Below are positions 8,431-16,913 of a DNA stretch of 64,000 nucleotides, one piece after another. Made by a program: the position numbers and the translations under genes. Every line of letters starts with the position of its first letter. Within the stretch, counting starts at the first letter, position 1. The notes beneath the pieces were generated by a model. It did not search any database, had not been told where the DNA came from, and saw nothing but the letters and a program-made list of their open reading frames with translations. This DNA is from an uncultured Vicinamibacterales bacterium. GTDB lineage: Bacteria > Acidobacteriota > Vicinamibacteria > Vicinamibacterales > UBA8438. The stretch is taken from positions 434,001 to 498,000 of the forward strand of contig OY282382.1 in NCBI GenBank assembly GCA_958295905.1, in the 5' to 3' direction.

Positions 8431-10350
8431 ATGCTACGTCACACCGGTCGTTCCGGAAATTCCTTCATGCCCCTGTCCCGCGCCGCCGCGGCGATCGGAG
8501 CCGCCGCGCTCCTCGGCCTCACGGCCGCGGGATGCGCCGGCGACGGCGGCACGGCGGTGGAAGCCGCGCAGGACGCCGGCACCACCCGGGAAGCGGCCAC
8601 GGCAGAGCCGAACCCCCTGCGCAACGCCTACTTCGGCGACCTCCACGTGCACACCAACTTCTCCTACGACGCCTTCCTCAACGGCACCCGGGCCACGCCC
8701 CACGACGCCTACCGCTATGCGAAGGGCGAGGCCCTGACCCACCCCGCGGGGTTCGAGATCCAGCTCGACGCGCCGTTGGACTTCTACGCGGTGACCGACC
8801 ACGCCAGCTTTCTCGGCATGCTGCCGGCGCTGATGGACCCCGCGCGGGACATCTCGCACCCCGCGGGCGCGCTCGTGGCCGACTTCGTGTCCGGCGCCGT
8901 GACGGGGGACGCCCGAGCGGAGGCGCGGCGGGACATCCGGGCCTACACCCTCGGCCAGAGCGAGCCGCCGCACGACCCCGACGTGGTGCGCTCGGCCTGG
9001 CGCGAAACCGTTGCGGCGGCCGAGAACCACTACGAGCCCGGCCGCTTCACGACCTTCGTCGGCTACGAGTTCACCGGCAGCCCCGAGAACCAGAACCTGC
9101 ACCGCAACGTGATCTTCCGGGGCAGCGCGGTGCCCGAGCTGCCGTTCAGCCGCCTCGACTCGTTCAACCCCGAGGCGCTGTGGGCGTGGATGGACCGCAA
9201 CCGCGAGGCGGGCATGGAGGCCCTGGCCATCCCCCACAACTCGAACGGCTCGAACGGCTTGATGTTCCGGCTCGCGACCTACGCCGGCGAGCCCCTCGAC
9301 GCCGCCTACGCGGAGATCCGCAACCGCAACGAGCCGCTGGTCGAGATCACCCAGACCAAGGGCACCTCCGATACGCATCCCGCCCTCTCGCCCAACGACG
9401 AGTGGGCCGACTTCGAGATCTGGTCCTACCGGATCGGCGGCGGAACCACCCCGAGCCAGCCGAACGGCAGCTACGTGCGCGAGGCGTACCTGAACGGTCT
9501 GCGCCTGGAGGAGGAGCGGGGCATCAACCCGTTCCGCTTCGGCCTCGTCGGGGCCACCGACAACCACGCCGGCGCCGGCCCGGGCCGCGAGTCCGACTTC
9601 TTCACGGCCGGCGGCGCCCCCCAGGTGGGGTCCTCGATACCGTTCGACCCGCCGCGGCCGGACGGCCGGCTCTACAGCGCCTCGCCGCTCGGAGCCCTGC
9701 GCGGCGCGTCGGGGCTGACCGGGGTGTGGGCGGAGGAGAACACCCGCGAGGCGATCTACGACGCGTTCCGCCGCAAGGAGACCTTCGCCACCACCGGGCC
9801 GCGCATGCGGGTGCGGTTCTTCGCCGGCTATGACTACCCGGACGATCTCGCGGACGACCCCGATCTGCTCGCCCGGGCGTACGCGGGCGGCGTCGCCATG
9901 GGCGGCGAGCTCGCGGCCCCCGGAAGCCGGGCGCCCCGCTTCCTGGCCTGGGCGAGCCGCGACCCGTCGAGCGCGCCGCTGGCGCGGCTCCAGGTCGTCA
10001 AGGGCTGGATCGACGGCGGCGAGGCGCACGAGCGGATCTACGACGTCGCCTGCTCGGACGGCCTCACGGTCGACGAGACGACGCACCGATGCCCCGACAA
10101 CGGCGCCCGCGTGAACCTCGACGACTGCAGCATCAGCGCAGACGCCGGGGCGGCCGAGCTCCGCACCCTGTGGACCGACCCGGACTTCGACGCCGCGCAG
10201 CGCGCCATCTACTACGTGCGCGTGCTCGAGAACCCGTCGTGCCGCTGGTCCACGTGGGACGCGGTCCGCGCCGGCGTGGAGCCGCGGCCCGATCTGCCCG
10301 CCACCCTCCAGGAGCGGGCCTGGTCATCGCCGATCTGGGTCGCGCCCTGA
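8431..10350 (+). CDS. DUF3604 domain lipoprotein (PHP-like)
   Basis: The 639-residue protein has an N-terminal lipoprotein signal with lipobox LTAAGC (Cys about residue 36), then a DUF3604 domain. That domain begins YFGDLHVHTNFSYDAF, a PHP-type metal-binding DLHxHT motif, and continues with FYAVTDHASFLG, AIPHNSN and GATDNHAGAGPG, all His/Asp metal-site segments. The fold suggests a metal-dependent phosphoesterase-like active site, but no reaction has been settled for the family that I know of. The start has GGGAGG seven bases upstream. It follows the HupE gene and precedes a permease. Confidence 0.9.
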   Translation: MLRHTGRSGNSFMPLSRAAAAIGAAALLGLTAAGCAGDGGTAVEAAQDAGTTREAATAEPNPLRNAYFGDLHVHTNFSYDAFLNGTRATPHDAYRYAKGEALTHPAGFEIQLDAPLDFYAVTDHASFLGMLPALMDPARDISHPAGALVADFVSGAVTGDARAEARRDIRAYTLGQSEPPHDPDVVRSAWRETVAAAENHYEPGRFTTFVGYEFTGSPENQNLHRNVIFRGSAVPELPFSRLDSFNPEALWAWMDRNREAGMEALAIPHNSNGSNGLMFRLATYAGEPLDAAYAEIRNRNEPLVEITQTKGTSDTHPALSPNDEWADFEIWSYRIGGGTTPSQPNGSYVREAYLNGLRLEEERGINPFRFGLVGATDNHAGAGPGRESDFFTAGGAPQVGSSIPFDPPRPDGRLYSASPLGALRGASGLTGVWAEENTREAIYDAFRRKETFATTGPRMRVRFFAGYDYPDDLADDPDLLARAYAGGVAMGGELAAPGSRAPRFLAWASRDPSSAPLARLQVVKGWIDGGEAHERIYDVACSDGLTVDETTHRCPDNGARVNLDDCSISADAGAAELRTLWTDPDFDAAQRAIYYVRVLENPSCRWSTWDAVRAGVEPRPDLPATLQERAWSSPIWVAP

Positions 10351-10430
10351 CCGAAACGACACCCCACATCGGGGCCGGCCGGCGCCCGGAGACGGCGCCG
10401 GCCGGCCGCACGCAGCAAATCGCGGGGGCG

Positions 10431-11711
10431 GTGATTGCCGGCATGCTCGTGCTGGCCATCGCCGGCGCGCTCTGGCCCGCCGTGCCCGCGCTGGCCCCGG
10501 CGGCGCCGGCGTGGGCCGCGCTGGCCCTGCTGTGGCGCGGCATCGAACGCCGGCAGCGCCGGCAGGCGCTGGTCTTCATGACGGCGGGGCTGGCCGCGCT
10601 GCTCTGGGGCGCGAGCCGCGGGGCGGCGCCGCGCCTCGACAGCGTCCTAGGGCAGAACCAGCCGATCCTGTCGATGCTGGCCGCGATCACCCTGCTGCGG
10701 TTGCTGAACGGGCCGGCGCGCCCGGACGAGCCCGCGCTGCCGAGCGGCCTCGGCGCCTACCTGCGCAGCCTGCTGGGGATACACGCGTTCGGGTCGGTCA
10801 TCAACGTCTCGGCCGTGATCATCATGTCCGACCGGCTGGCCCGCGTGCGGCCGCTCGATTTCAACCAGGCGCAGCTCTTCAGCCGGGCGTTCAGCAGCAT
10901 CGCCTTCTACTCGCCGTTCATCGGCGGCGTCGCCCTCGCGCTCTCCTACACCCCGGGGTCGAGCCCGCTGGTGATGATGTTGTTCGGCGCGCCCCTGGCC
11001 GCAGCCGCCTGCCTGCTGCTGTACTGGCACGCCGGCAGCGGCCGCGCCGGCGACCTGCGGAAGTTCCGCGGGTACCCGCTGCATCCGGAGGACCTGAAGG
11101 TGCCGCTGGCCCTCGGCGGCGCCGTCCTCATCGGCGCGGTGGTGGCGCCCGGCTACTCGGTGCTGACCCTCATCACCATGCTCGCGCCGGTCGTGGCCGT
11201 GGTGACCCTGGCCGCGCGGGGCGGCGGGCGCGCCCTGCGCCGCGCGGGCGCCGAGTACGTGCGCACGCGCGCCCCGCAGATGGCCGGTGAGCTGGCGCTG
11301 TTCCTCGGCGCCGGGGTCCTCGCGGCCGGCGTCGTCGCCGCCGCCGCGGGGGCCGGCGACTGGGTGCTCTTCCCGCGCCTGGACGCCTTCCACGCGAGCC
11401 TGCTGGTGCTGGCCTTCGTGGCGGCGTCGCTGGTCTGCATCCACCCCGCGGTGCTCGTCGGCGTCACCGCGGCGCTGGTCGAGACCATGCCGTTCGACCC
11501 GACGCTGCTCGCCACCGCGTTCGCGATGGGGTGGGGCCTGGGCTGCGCGGTGAACCCGATGTCCGGCGTCAACGTGGTCCTCGCCACCCGCTACGGCGCC
11601 GACAACTGGCGCATCGCGCGCAACAACATCGCCTTCAGCGCCACCCTCTACGTCGCGGCGGTGGGCCTGCTCTACCTGTACCAGGTCACCCGCCTGCCGG
11701 CGGGGCCGTAG
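10431..11711 (+). CDS. Multi-pass membrane permease of unknown substrate
   Basis: The protein (about 426 residues from GTG 10431) has some ten to twelve hydrophobic segments, among them MLVLAIAGALWPAVPALAP, LITMLAPVVAVVTLAA and a C-terminal FSATLYVAAVGLLYLY. Conserved-looking polar pieces are GSVINVSAVIIMSDRL, FSSIAFYSPFIGG and GCAVNPMSGVN, the sort of re-entrant loop motifs found in anion permeases and TRAP/ion-transporter superfamily members. I cannot name the family. The frame stays open upstream into the DUF3604 gene, so the start is uncertain; a start nearer 10317 would give a small overlap. Confidence 0.7.
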   Translation: MIAGMLVLAIAGALWPAVPALAPAAPAWAALALLWRGIERRQRRQALVFMTAGLAALLWGASRGAAPRLDSVLGQNQPILSMLAAITLLRLLNGPARPDEPALPSGLGAYLRSLLGIHAFGSVINVSAVIIMSDRLARVRPLDFNQAQLFSRAFSSIAFYSPFIGGVALALSYTPGSSPLVMMLFGAPLAAAACLLLYWHAGSGRAGDLRKFRGYPLHPEDLKVPLALGGAVLIGAVVAPGYSVLTLITMLAPVVAVVTLAARGGGRALRRAGAEYVRTRAPQMAGELALFLGAGVLAAGVVAAAAGAGDWVLFPRLDAFHASLLVLAFVAASLVCIHPAVLVGVTAALVETMPFDPTLLATAFAMGWGLGCAVNPMSGVNVVLATRYGADNWRIARNNIAFSATLYVAAVGLLYLYQVTRLPAGP

Positions 11712-12113
11712 CAAGCGGCGGGTTCCCCCGGCGCGGCGTCCCGGAAGCACGCCGACCCGGCCTGCTCGTCAACCGGCGCCACTTCTTCAGCTTCCGGGTG
11801 CGCGGAGAGGACGCCGCTCCGGCGGAGGTAGTCCAGGCGGGCGTCCACGACGCCATCATCAATTTGGATCCGGCGGGCCCGTCGTCGTCGGAGGAGCCCG
11901 GTTGCCGTCGGGACTGGTCCGTGAGCCGGAATCGTCCATTGGATCCGGTGGTGCCACCGTCGCGGAGCGGCCGCGTCACCGGGCTCCCCGGCGAATCGAA
12001 CCGCGGCGGCCTCAAGCGGTTCACGGCACCGGTCGGGCCGACGGCCTCACCGCCGCCGTAACCGTGTCGAAGGCCGTGTCCTGGAGGAGGCGACCATGGG
12101 TGCTGGGATGCCA
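11712..12113. other. Intergenic stretch without a supported gene
   Basis: No open frame here has convincing composition. A minus-strand stretch near 11750-11870 reads IDDGVVDARLDYLRRSGVLSAHPEAEEV, which looks protein-like, but it has no start and no clean stop and may be a gene scrap. Confidence 0.4.
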
Positions 12114-12200
12114 GGAGTCTGCGCCATAGAACGGCGCGGACTCCTGGAGGGGTTGGTTGGGCGGCAATCGGAGCCGCAGGCGACGATTTCCAGACCAAGC
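12114..12200 (+). repeat. Dispersed palindromic repeat, family 2, copy 2
   Basis: A hairpin at 12114-12144 (GGAGTCTGCGCC, loop, GGCGCGGACTCC) is followed by a GGTTGGTTGGGCGGCAATCG block and GCCGCAGGCGACGATTTCC. The same arrangement recurs at 38030-38166 (twice in tandem), 51105-51190 (inverted) and partly at 8348-8420. Confidence 0.85.
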
Positions 12201-12281
12201 GCTGGAGGTTGCCGGGGCGGGCCACCGCGTCTCGTGCTATCTTTAACGAGGCACTCGATTCTCGATCTTGGAGGTCATGCA

Positions 12282-13268
12282 ATGAGAGGTGGACGTTCGA
12301 TAACGGCGGTGTTGATGGTGGCATTGGCCGGGCTGGTGGCGTTGCCGTCGGCGGGCTTGGCGCAGGATGCGCCGAAGACCGCGTGGGGGACACCGGACCT
12401 GCAGGGGGTCTGGGATTTCCGGACCATTACCCCGCTCCAGCGTCCGGAGGACCTGGGCGACAAGGCGTTCCTGACGGAAGAGGAAGCGGTGGAGCGCGAG
12501 CAGGCCGCCGTCGAGCGGGACATCCGCCTCTGGAACCAGGAGGCCCGGCGCACCGAGGCCGGCGGAAACGTCGGCGGGTACAACAACTTCTGGATGGACC
12601 GGGGCACCCGGGTCGTCGGCACGCGGCGCACGTCGCTCATCATCGACCCCCCGAACGGCCGGATGCCGGAATCGACCGAGGCGGGGCGGGCGCGGGCCGC
12701 GGCCGGCCGCGGCTCGTTCAGCGATCAGCTCCCCGCGTCGTACACGGACCTGAGCAACGCCGACCGCTGCCTCATGGGCTTCAATGCCGGCCCCCCGATC
12801 ACCCCGGGCGGCTACAACCAGAACGTGCAGATCTTCCAGACCCCCGACCACCTCGTGCTGATGACCGAGATGGTCCACACGGTGCGGAGCATACCTCTCG
12901 ATGGCCGTCCCGAGATCGATGACGAACGCCTCGCGCAGTGGTCGGGCAACTCGCGCGGGCACTGGGAGGGAGACACCTTGGTCGTCGAGACCACCAACTT
13001 CGACACGGACCGGAACTGGCGGGGATCGAGCACCGGCATGCGCCTGGTGGAGCGGTTCACCCGCGTCGACGAGACCACCCTCGAGTACGAGTACACGGTG
13101 GACGATCCGGGCACATGGACGGAGCCGTGGACCGTCAACCTGCCGATGACGCGGAACGAGCTGCCGATGTTCGAGTACGCGTGCCACGAGGGGAACTACT
13201 CGATGGACGCGATGCTCGGCGGGGCGCGCGCCGACGAGCGCGCGGCGGCGGAAGAAGGCGGCCAGTAG
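12282..13268 (+). CDS. Secreted protein of unknown function (paralogue of 41244-42284)
   Basis: The 328-residue protein has a signal peptide cleaved after about SAGLAQ and then the motif TPDLQGVWDFRTITPLQRP, followed by DKAFLTEEEA. Later conserved blocks are YNNFWMDRG, RRTSLIIDPPNGRMP, DRCLMGFNAGPP, GGYNQNVQIFQTPDH, GHWEGDTLVVETTNF, LVERFTRVD and EYACHEGNYSM. All recur in the second copy at 41244-42284. I know this type as frequent in acidobacterial genomes without assigned function; it is probably periplasmic. GGAGG lies seven bases before ATG 12282, and a family-2 repeat ends 80 bases upstream. Confidence 0.82.
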   Translation: MRGGRSITAVLMVALAGLVALPSAGLAQDAPKTAWGTPDLQGVWDFRTITPLQRPEDLGDKAFLTEEEAVEREQAAVERDIRLWNQEARRTEAGGNVGGYNNFWMDRGTRVVGTRRTSLIIDPPNGRMPESTEAGRARAAAGRGSFSDQLPASYTDLSNADRCLMGFNAGPPITPGGYNQNVQIFQTPDHLVLMTEMVHTVRSIPLDGRPEIDDERLAQWSGNSRGHWEGDTLVVETTNFDTDRNWRGSSTGMRLVERFTRVDETTLEYEYTVDDPGTWTEPWTVNLPMTRNELPMFEYACHEGNYSMDAMLGGARADERAAAEEGGQ

Positions 13269-13289
13269 CTCCACAAGCTAGGCGGCTAG

Positions 13290-13320
13290 GCGGGGAATCG
13301 GCCTACTGCCGATTCCCCGC
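13290..13320. terminator. Perfect stem-loop after the secreted-protein gene
   Basis: GCGGGGAATCGGC (13290-13302) pairs fully with GCCGATTCCCCGC (13308-13320) around a CTACT loop, 22 bases after the stop codon. There is no T-run on either side, so it may stabilise the mRNA end or act as a bidirectional Rho-type boundary. Confidence 0.6.
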
Positions 13321-13780
13321 AACACACAACAGGAACGAGCCCAAGTCATTCACACGCCGAGGGGCTGTGTACTTGGACAAGCTCCTCCGCTCCCAAAGCC
13401 CGCACCTCAGTGATTGTTCGCGGCAGGAATCACTGACCGCGGTCAGGCGTTCTCTACCCATGATCGGCGCAGATAGCGGCCGCTCCCTAAGTGAGTCGCC
13501 CTTGGCAACTCGCATAACAGTCCGTAGCAGAAGTTGTGTTGCATCCGGCCGGGACCGTATTCGGCCCAAGAGCGTGTCGTACAGCGGTCGAAATCGCCGA
13601 AATCTGGCCGATCCGAGCCGTTTCCGCGCCAGCGCCGGCCAGTTCTGGCGCGCCGCGGAGTTTGCCACGGGCTGATAAGGTTCGCAACTGGTCGCTTCGT
13701 TCGTCCCCGTGGACAATACCTCCGTGGAGCTTGAGATGGCCCTGCGCCGAGCACGCCGCAAGTTGACAGCCCCTGTTGAG
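13321..13780. other. Gene-free left flank of the defence island
   Basis: The composition changes here from about 70% GC to visibly lower GC. A minus-strand open frame (13303-13761) has an Arg/Ser-rich, shadow-like product. I see no integrase, tRNA or attachment repeat. Confidence 0.45.
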
Positions 13781-15844
13781 TCACAGTTGTCGGGGGTATC
13801 CGGCGTCCCGTAGCTTGCCGAGTACGTCCATCACCTTGACGGACTGGGCTTCTGAGGGTATCCGCGTCGGAATCTGTGTGGCACTGGCGACAATACCGAT
13901 TTCCTTGGCTGTCAGCAGTTCTTGTTCCCGACCCCATGCGAGCGCCTCTGTCCAAAAGGACGAACCGGCCTTCACCACAGCCATCTGAGCTTGAATTCCG
14001 TTGAGCATCTTCTGCCCTCGCCGCCCGTGGCTGTGGGCAGATCGCTTCTCCTCGGCCGACATGAGACCGTCCGCCAGCTCAATGGGCCAAGTGACGGAAA
14101 GCGCACGTACTCGCTCCCAGCAGGCCTGCTTCTTCGCCCACTCGGTGATGTTACTGATTCCCTCCGGTGGACTGGTCAGTATCTCGTGCACCATGCCGCC
14201 GGCAAGGGTGATGGCAGCCTCGATTCCAGAACTCGCGGACTGGCACTTCCAGACGGCCTCGAAGTTGACTGAGCCTCCCGACTTCCCGATGTCATGGCCC
14301 ATCTTGGCGATTGCGTATGCGACCACGTTGGCGCGGAAACCACCCTGGTACCACGCCTGGTTGGAGACGATGCGCTCCGCCGCCCTGAAGATGATCGCCT
14401 TCGCCACTGCCTCGCGGTACCAGGTCTCGCTGAAACGGTCCGCATCCTTCTCCCACTCCCTGCCGATGGCGGAGGCAAAATCCGCGAAGTTCTTCTGCGC
14501 ACCCAAGCTAACCGTGTGTGGCTTTCCCTGCCACACGTTCACGTACTTGGCGATGTCGGTCTTGGAGAAAAGCTGTGAACGCGGATACTCAAGGTCGAAC
14601 TTCTTCCGTGCGGCCTGGGTTAATAATGCCCGTGCGTCGGCATACTGTCCGCGGGCCCGCTCGTAGAACCACTTTGACTCCCGAAACGTGCCGTCCGGCG
14701 ACGGGGCGAAGATACGGCGCGAGAACTCCTCGATGCGGACGTGGAACGGGTGGTTGGCGAAGAAGTCAGCCGCGCTGACGCGATTCTGAGTGTTGGCAAA
14801 CTCCGAGATGCTGGGCACGATCTCGGCCGCCCGCTCCGCGTCGACCACCGAGAGCTTCATCTGCACGAAGACCTCGCTCATGTCCTTTTTCCCACGGTGA
14901 GCGGCGTGAATGGACGCCATCGTCTGACCGCCGTTGACGACCTGGAAGTTCTTGATGCGTCGCAGGAGCAGGGAACCGTCGGATCGCGCTAGAGAGACGG
15001 ACTCCGCCGTCGTGGTCAAGCCGTTGTTGTAGGCGAAGAACATCGCCGGTTCCGTCTCGATGGTCTTCCTGATGCCTCTGTTCACCTTGCCCCGCGCCTG
15101 CAGGAACACGCGGACGTTCTGCTCAAGAAGGCGTGCGCCCCAACGATCGTATATTTCCGCCAGCACGATACCCGGCACCGTGACGAGATAGGATTCGTGC
15201 CTGCCCTTCGACTGGTGCGCGGGGAGGACTGGCAACGGTGCCCCGAAATCCTTCTCCAGATCGATTTCAATGTCCTCCCGACCATGCCCCATAGTGGCGA
15301 ACCGGTGCAGGCGCCGGATGTCCCAGACACTGTAGCTGACCGTCCGCCCGTCGAATGCGTCGGCCACTCGACCGTCGATCCGGCTGCTGAGTTCGCGGTT
15401 GCTGATGAGAAAGAGACGAACCCTGTTTGTCTCCGCCCAGCGCTGGCAGACGAGGTCGGCGAGTCCGAACGCTGGGCTCGTCTCCTCCAGCGCGTTCCTC
15501 CACTGCGAATCGAAGACCTTCCGGAGAAACCGCGAGGGACGTTCGAGAATCCTGTCCATCTCCGTCCCGGACAACCGAGAGATATCGGGACTCTGATGGA
15601 AGTCCGAGACGATGAGGCTCAGACATCCCGAGTCAGGCTCGCCGCCGTACCCGTCGACCCGGATGCCCTGTCGTGGTGGGCTCTGGTAGGCCGCGCGGTC
15701 CGCGCTGTCGATCTCGCCAGCGGCCATCAGGTGGTCGCAGAACTTCTCGAAGAAGATGTCCTCCGTAAACTCGCCCCTCGCATCCGAGTCTGAGATGATC
15801 TCCTGAAAAAACTCCTGCGCGAACTCACCGATGTCTGTGGTCAT
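13781..15844 (-). CDS. AIPR family phage-resistance protein
   Basis: The 687-residue protein belongs to the AIPR (abortive infection phage resistance) family. The middle carries typical blocks: VRVFLQARGKVNRGIRKTI, EPAMFFAYNNGLTTTAE, FQVVNGGQTMASIH and EFANTQNRVSAADFFAN, then FYERARGQY in the second half. The N-terminal part (about residues 90-200, LSLIVSDFHQ..RVRLFLISN) resembles a restriction-endonuclease-like domain found in such proteins. It is the last gene of the four-gene operon, one base after the stop of the PD-(D/E)XK gene. In Mza-type systems AIPR, Z1, DUF4420 and a GHKL ATPase act together against phage; what AIPR does is not certain. Confidence 0.9.
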   Translation of the reverse strand: MTTDIGEFAQEFFQEIISDSDARGEFTEDIFFEKFCDHLMAAGEIDSADRAAYQSPPRQGIRVDGYGGEPDSGCLSLIVSDFHQSPDISRLSGTEMDRILERPSRFLRKVFDSQWRNALEETSPAFGLADLVCQRWAETNRVRLFLISNRELSSRIDGRVADAFDGRTVSYSVWDIRRLHRFATMGHGREDIEIDLEKDFGAPLPVLPAHQSKGRHESYLVTVPGIVLAEIYDRWGARLLEQNVRVFLQARGKVNRGIRKTIETEPAMFFAYNNGLTTTAESVSLARSDGSLLLRRIKNFQVVNGGQTMASIHAAHRGKKDMSEVFVQMKLSVVDAERAAEIVPSISEFANTQNRVSAADFFANHPFHVRIEEFSRRIFAPSPDGTFRESKWFYERARGQYADARALLTQAARKKFDLEYPRSQLFSKTDIAKYVNVWQGKPHTVSLGAQKNFADFASAIGREWEKDADRFSETWYREAVAKAIIFRAAERIVSNQAWYQGGFRANVVAYAIAKMGHDIGKSGGSVNFEAVWKCQSASSGIEAAITLAGGMVHEILTSPPEGISNITEWAKKQACWERVRALSVTWPIELADGLMSAEEKRSAHSHGRRGQKMLNGIQAQMAVVKAGSSFWTEALAWGREQELLTAKEIGIVASATQIPTRIPSEAQSVKVMDVLGKLRDAGYPRQL

Positions 15845-15845
15845 T

Positions 15846-16913
15846 TCACCTCGATCTGATCAGCTCCGTCAGTTCGTCCACATCCGCTCGGAATGGTTCA
15901 CAGTCGGGCAACGAAATCGAATAGCGCACGTTCACCACACCGGCAGGAAGGACCCAAGGCGTGATTCGTGGAAACCCATCGCGAACATTGAAGAAATGCT
16001 CGCAGCCTCTGATCCACCGCCGGTCCGAATAGTCGTCCGCCCAGTCGAAACCGGTGGCGAACAGTCGCGCATCGAAGAGATCGATCGTGATCGCGTCGCG
16101 AGCGCCGATTGACGATCGAATACGCCCCGCCATCTCCGTAATCGTAAGGGCATCTGCCACTCCGTCCATGGCCTCTGCGATCTCCACAACATGGAGAAAC
16201 AGGCCGTCGATCCCCCTCGAATCCATCTGGTGCTCAGACGATATGGCCACGCGAGGAGACCGGGCACCGCTGCGAGCCTTCACCTCGACACAGATTCGGC
16301 CGATCTCGAAGTCCTTGGGCGCACCCACTGGCCCGGTCCAGCTCCGAACGGCTCCCGAAATCCCGAGGACGGGAAACAAGTGCATCTCGAGCAACCCGAG
16401 CTCGCCGAACAGTCCCTTCTGTTCCTCATCGCTGAGCCTGCCGTCCCGTCCGCCCCGCAACAACCGATGCCAGCGCCACGTGCGAGCGAGAAACCGCGAG
16501 ACCGCCTTCGCCTCAGTTTCCGCGCCGGCGGTCGCGTCGATGATATCGAGGCAGAGTCGATGGAATATGTCGCGCTGCTCCCCCTCCAGAAGTCGGAGGA
16601 TGAGCAGATCATCGGGATCCGAGTCCGCTGACCGTCGCTCGACCCTCAGGCCTCGAAGTCTCGGAAGTTGCTGCGGCACCTGAGCATCTCGTCGAAGTTG
16701 AAGCATCAACAAGCAGTTCCGCTTCGTGTCTACACCCCAGAAGACGTTCCACGGCGACGCCGGGCCCACCCGACGCGCACTGACGCGGTCGAGCCGGTCA
16801 GGAGGCGTGATGCCTCTCCACGGATCAAGGGATTCGCTCGTGATCGCCCCCGCCGTCGCCTCCCCTGCGCCACCCGCCGGACGACCGGCTTGTTCGGGTG
16901 GCTCATTCGCCAT
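15846..16913 (-). CDS. PD-(D/E)XK motif protein (DUF4420-like)
   Basis: The 355-residue protein has the signature of the putative PD-(D/E)XK family PF14390: LFGELGLLE (acidic helix), then a WTGP..GAPKDFEIG segment giving the catalytic Asp region and CVEVKA giving ExK, around residues 175-225. The N-terminal domain (DRVSARRV..VFWGVDTKRNCLLMLQL) is the usual leading beta-rich part. It is predicted to be the nuclease of the system. ATG 16913 overlaps the stop of the Z1 gene by 11 bases; an upstream ATG at 16949 would lengthen the overlap. Confidence 0.87.
   Translation of the reverse strand: MANEPPEQAGRPAGGAGEATAGAITSESLDPWRGITPPDRLDRVSARRVGPASPWNVFWGVDTKRNCLLMLQLRRDAQVPQQLPRLRGLRVERRSADSDPDDLLILRLLEGEQRDIFHRLCLDIIDATAGAETEAKAVSRFLARTWRWHRLLRGGRDGRLSDEEQKGLFGELGLLEMHLFPVLGISGAVRSWTGPVGAPKDFEIGRICVEVKARSGARSPRVAISSEHQMDSRGIDGLFLHVVEIAEAMDGVADALTITEMAGRIRSSIGARDAITIDLFDARLFATGFDWADDYSDRRWIRGCEHFFNVRDGFPRITPWVLPAGVVNVRYSISLPDCEPFRADVDELTELIRSR

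Noticed and set aside
10647-11750. 367-residue minus-strand frame opposite the permease
   Set aside because: Highly charged shadow of a hydrophobic plus-strand gene.
11985-12010. TpsiC-arm-like GGTTCGATTC on the minus strand, possible tRNA
   Set aside because: The flanking bases do not form the five-base T stem and no acceptor or anticodon arm can be drawn.
13303-13761. 152-residue minus-strand open frame at the left island edge
   Set aside because: Arg/Ser-rich product without motif, no ribosome site, and it contains the palindromic stem-loop in its end.
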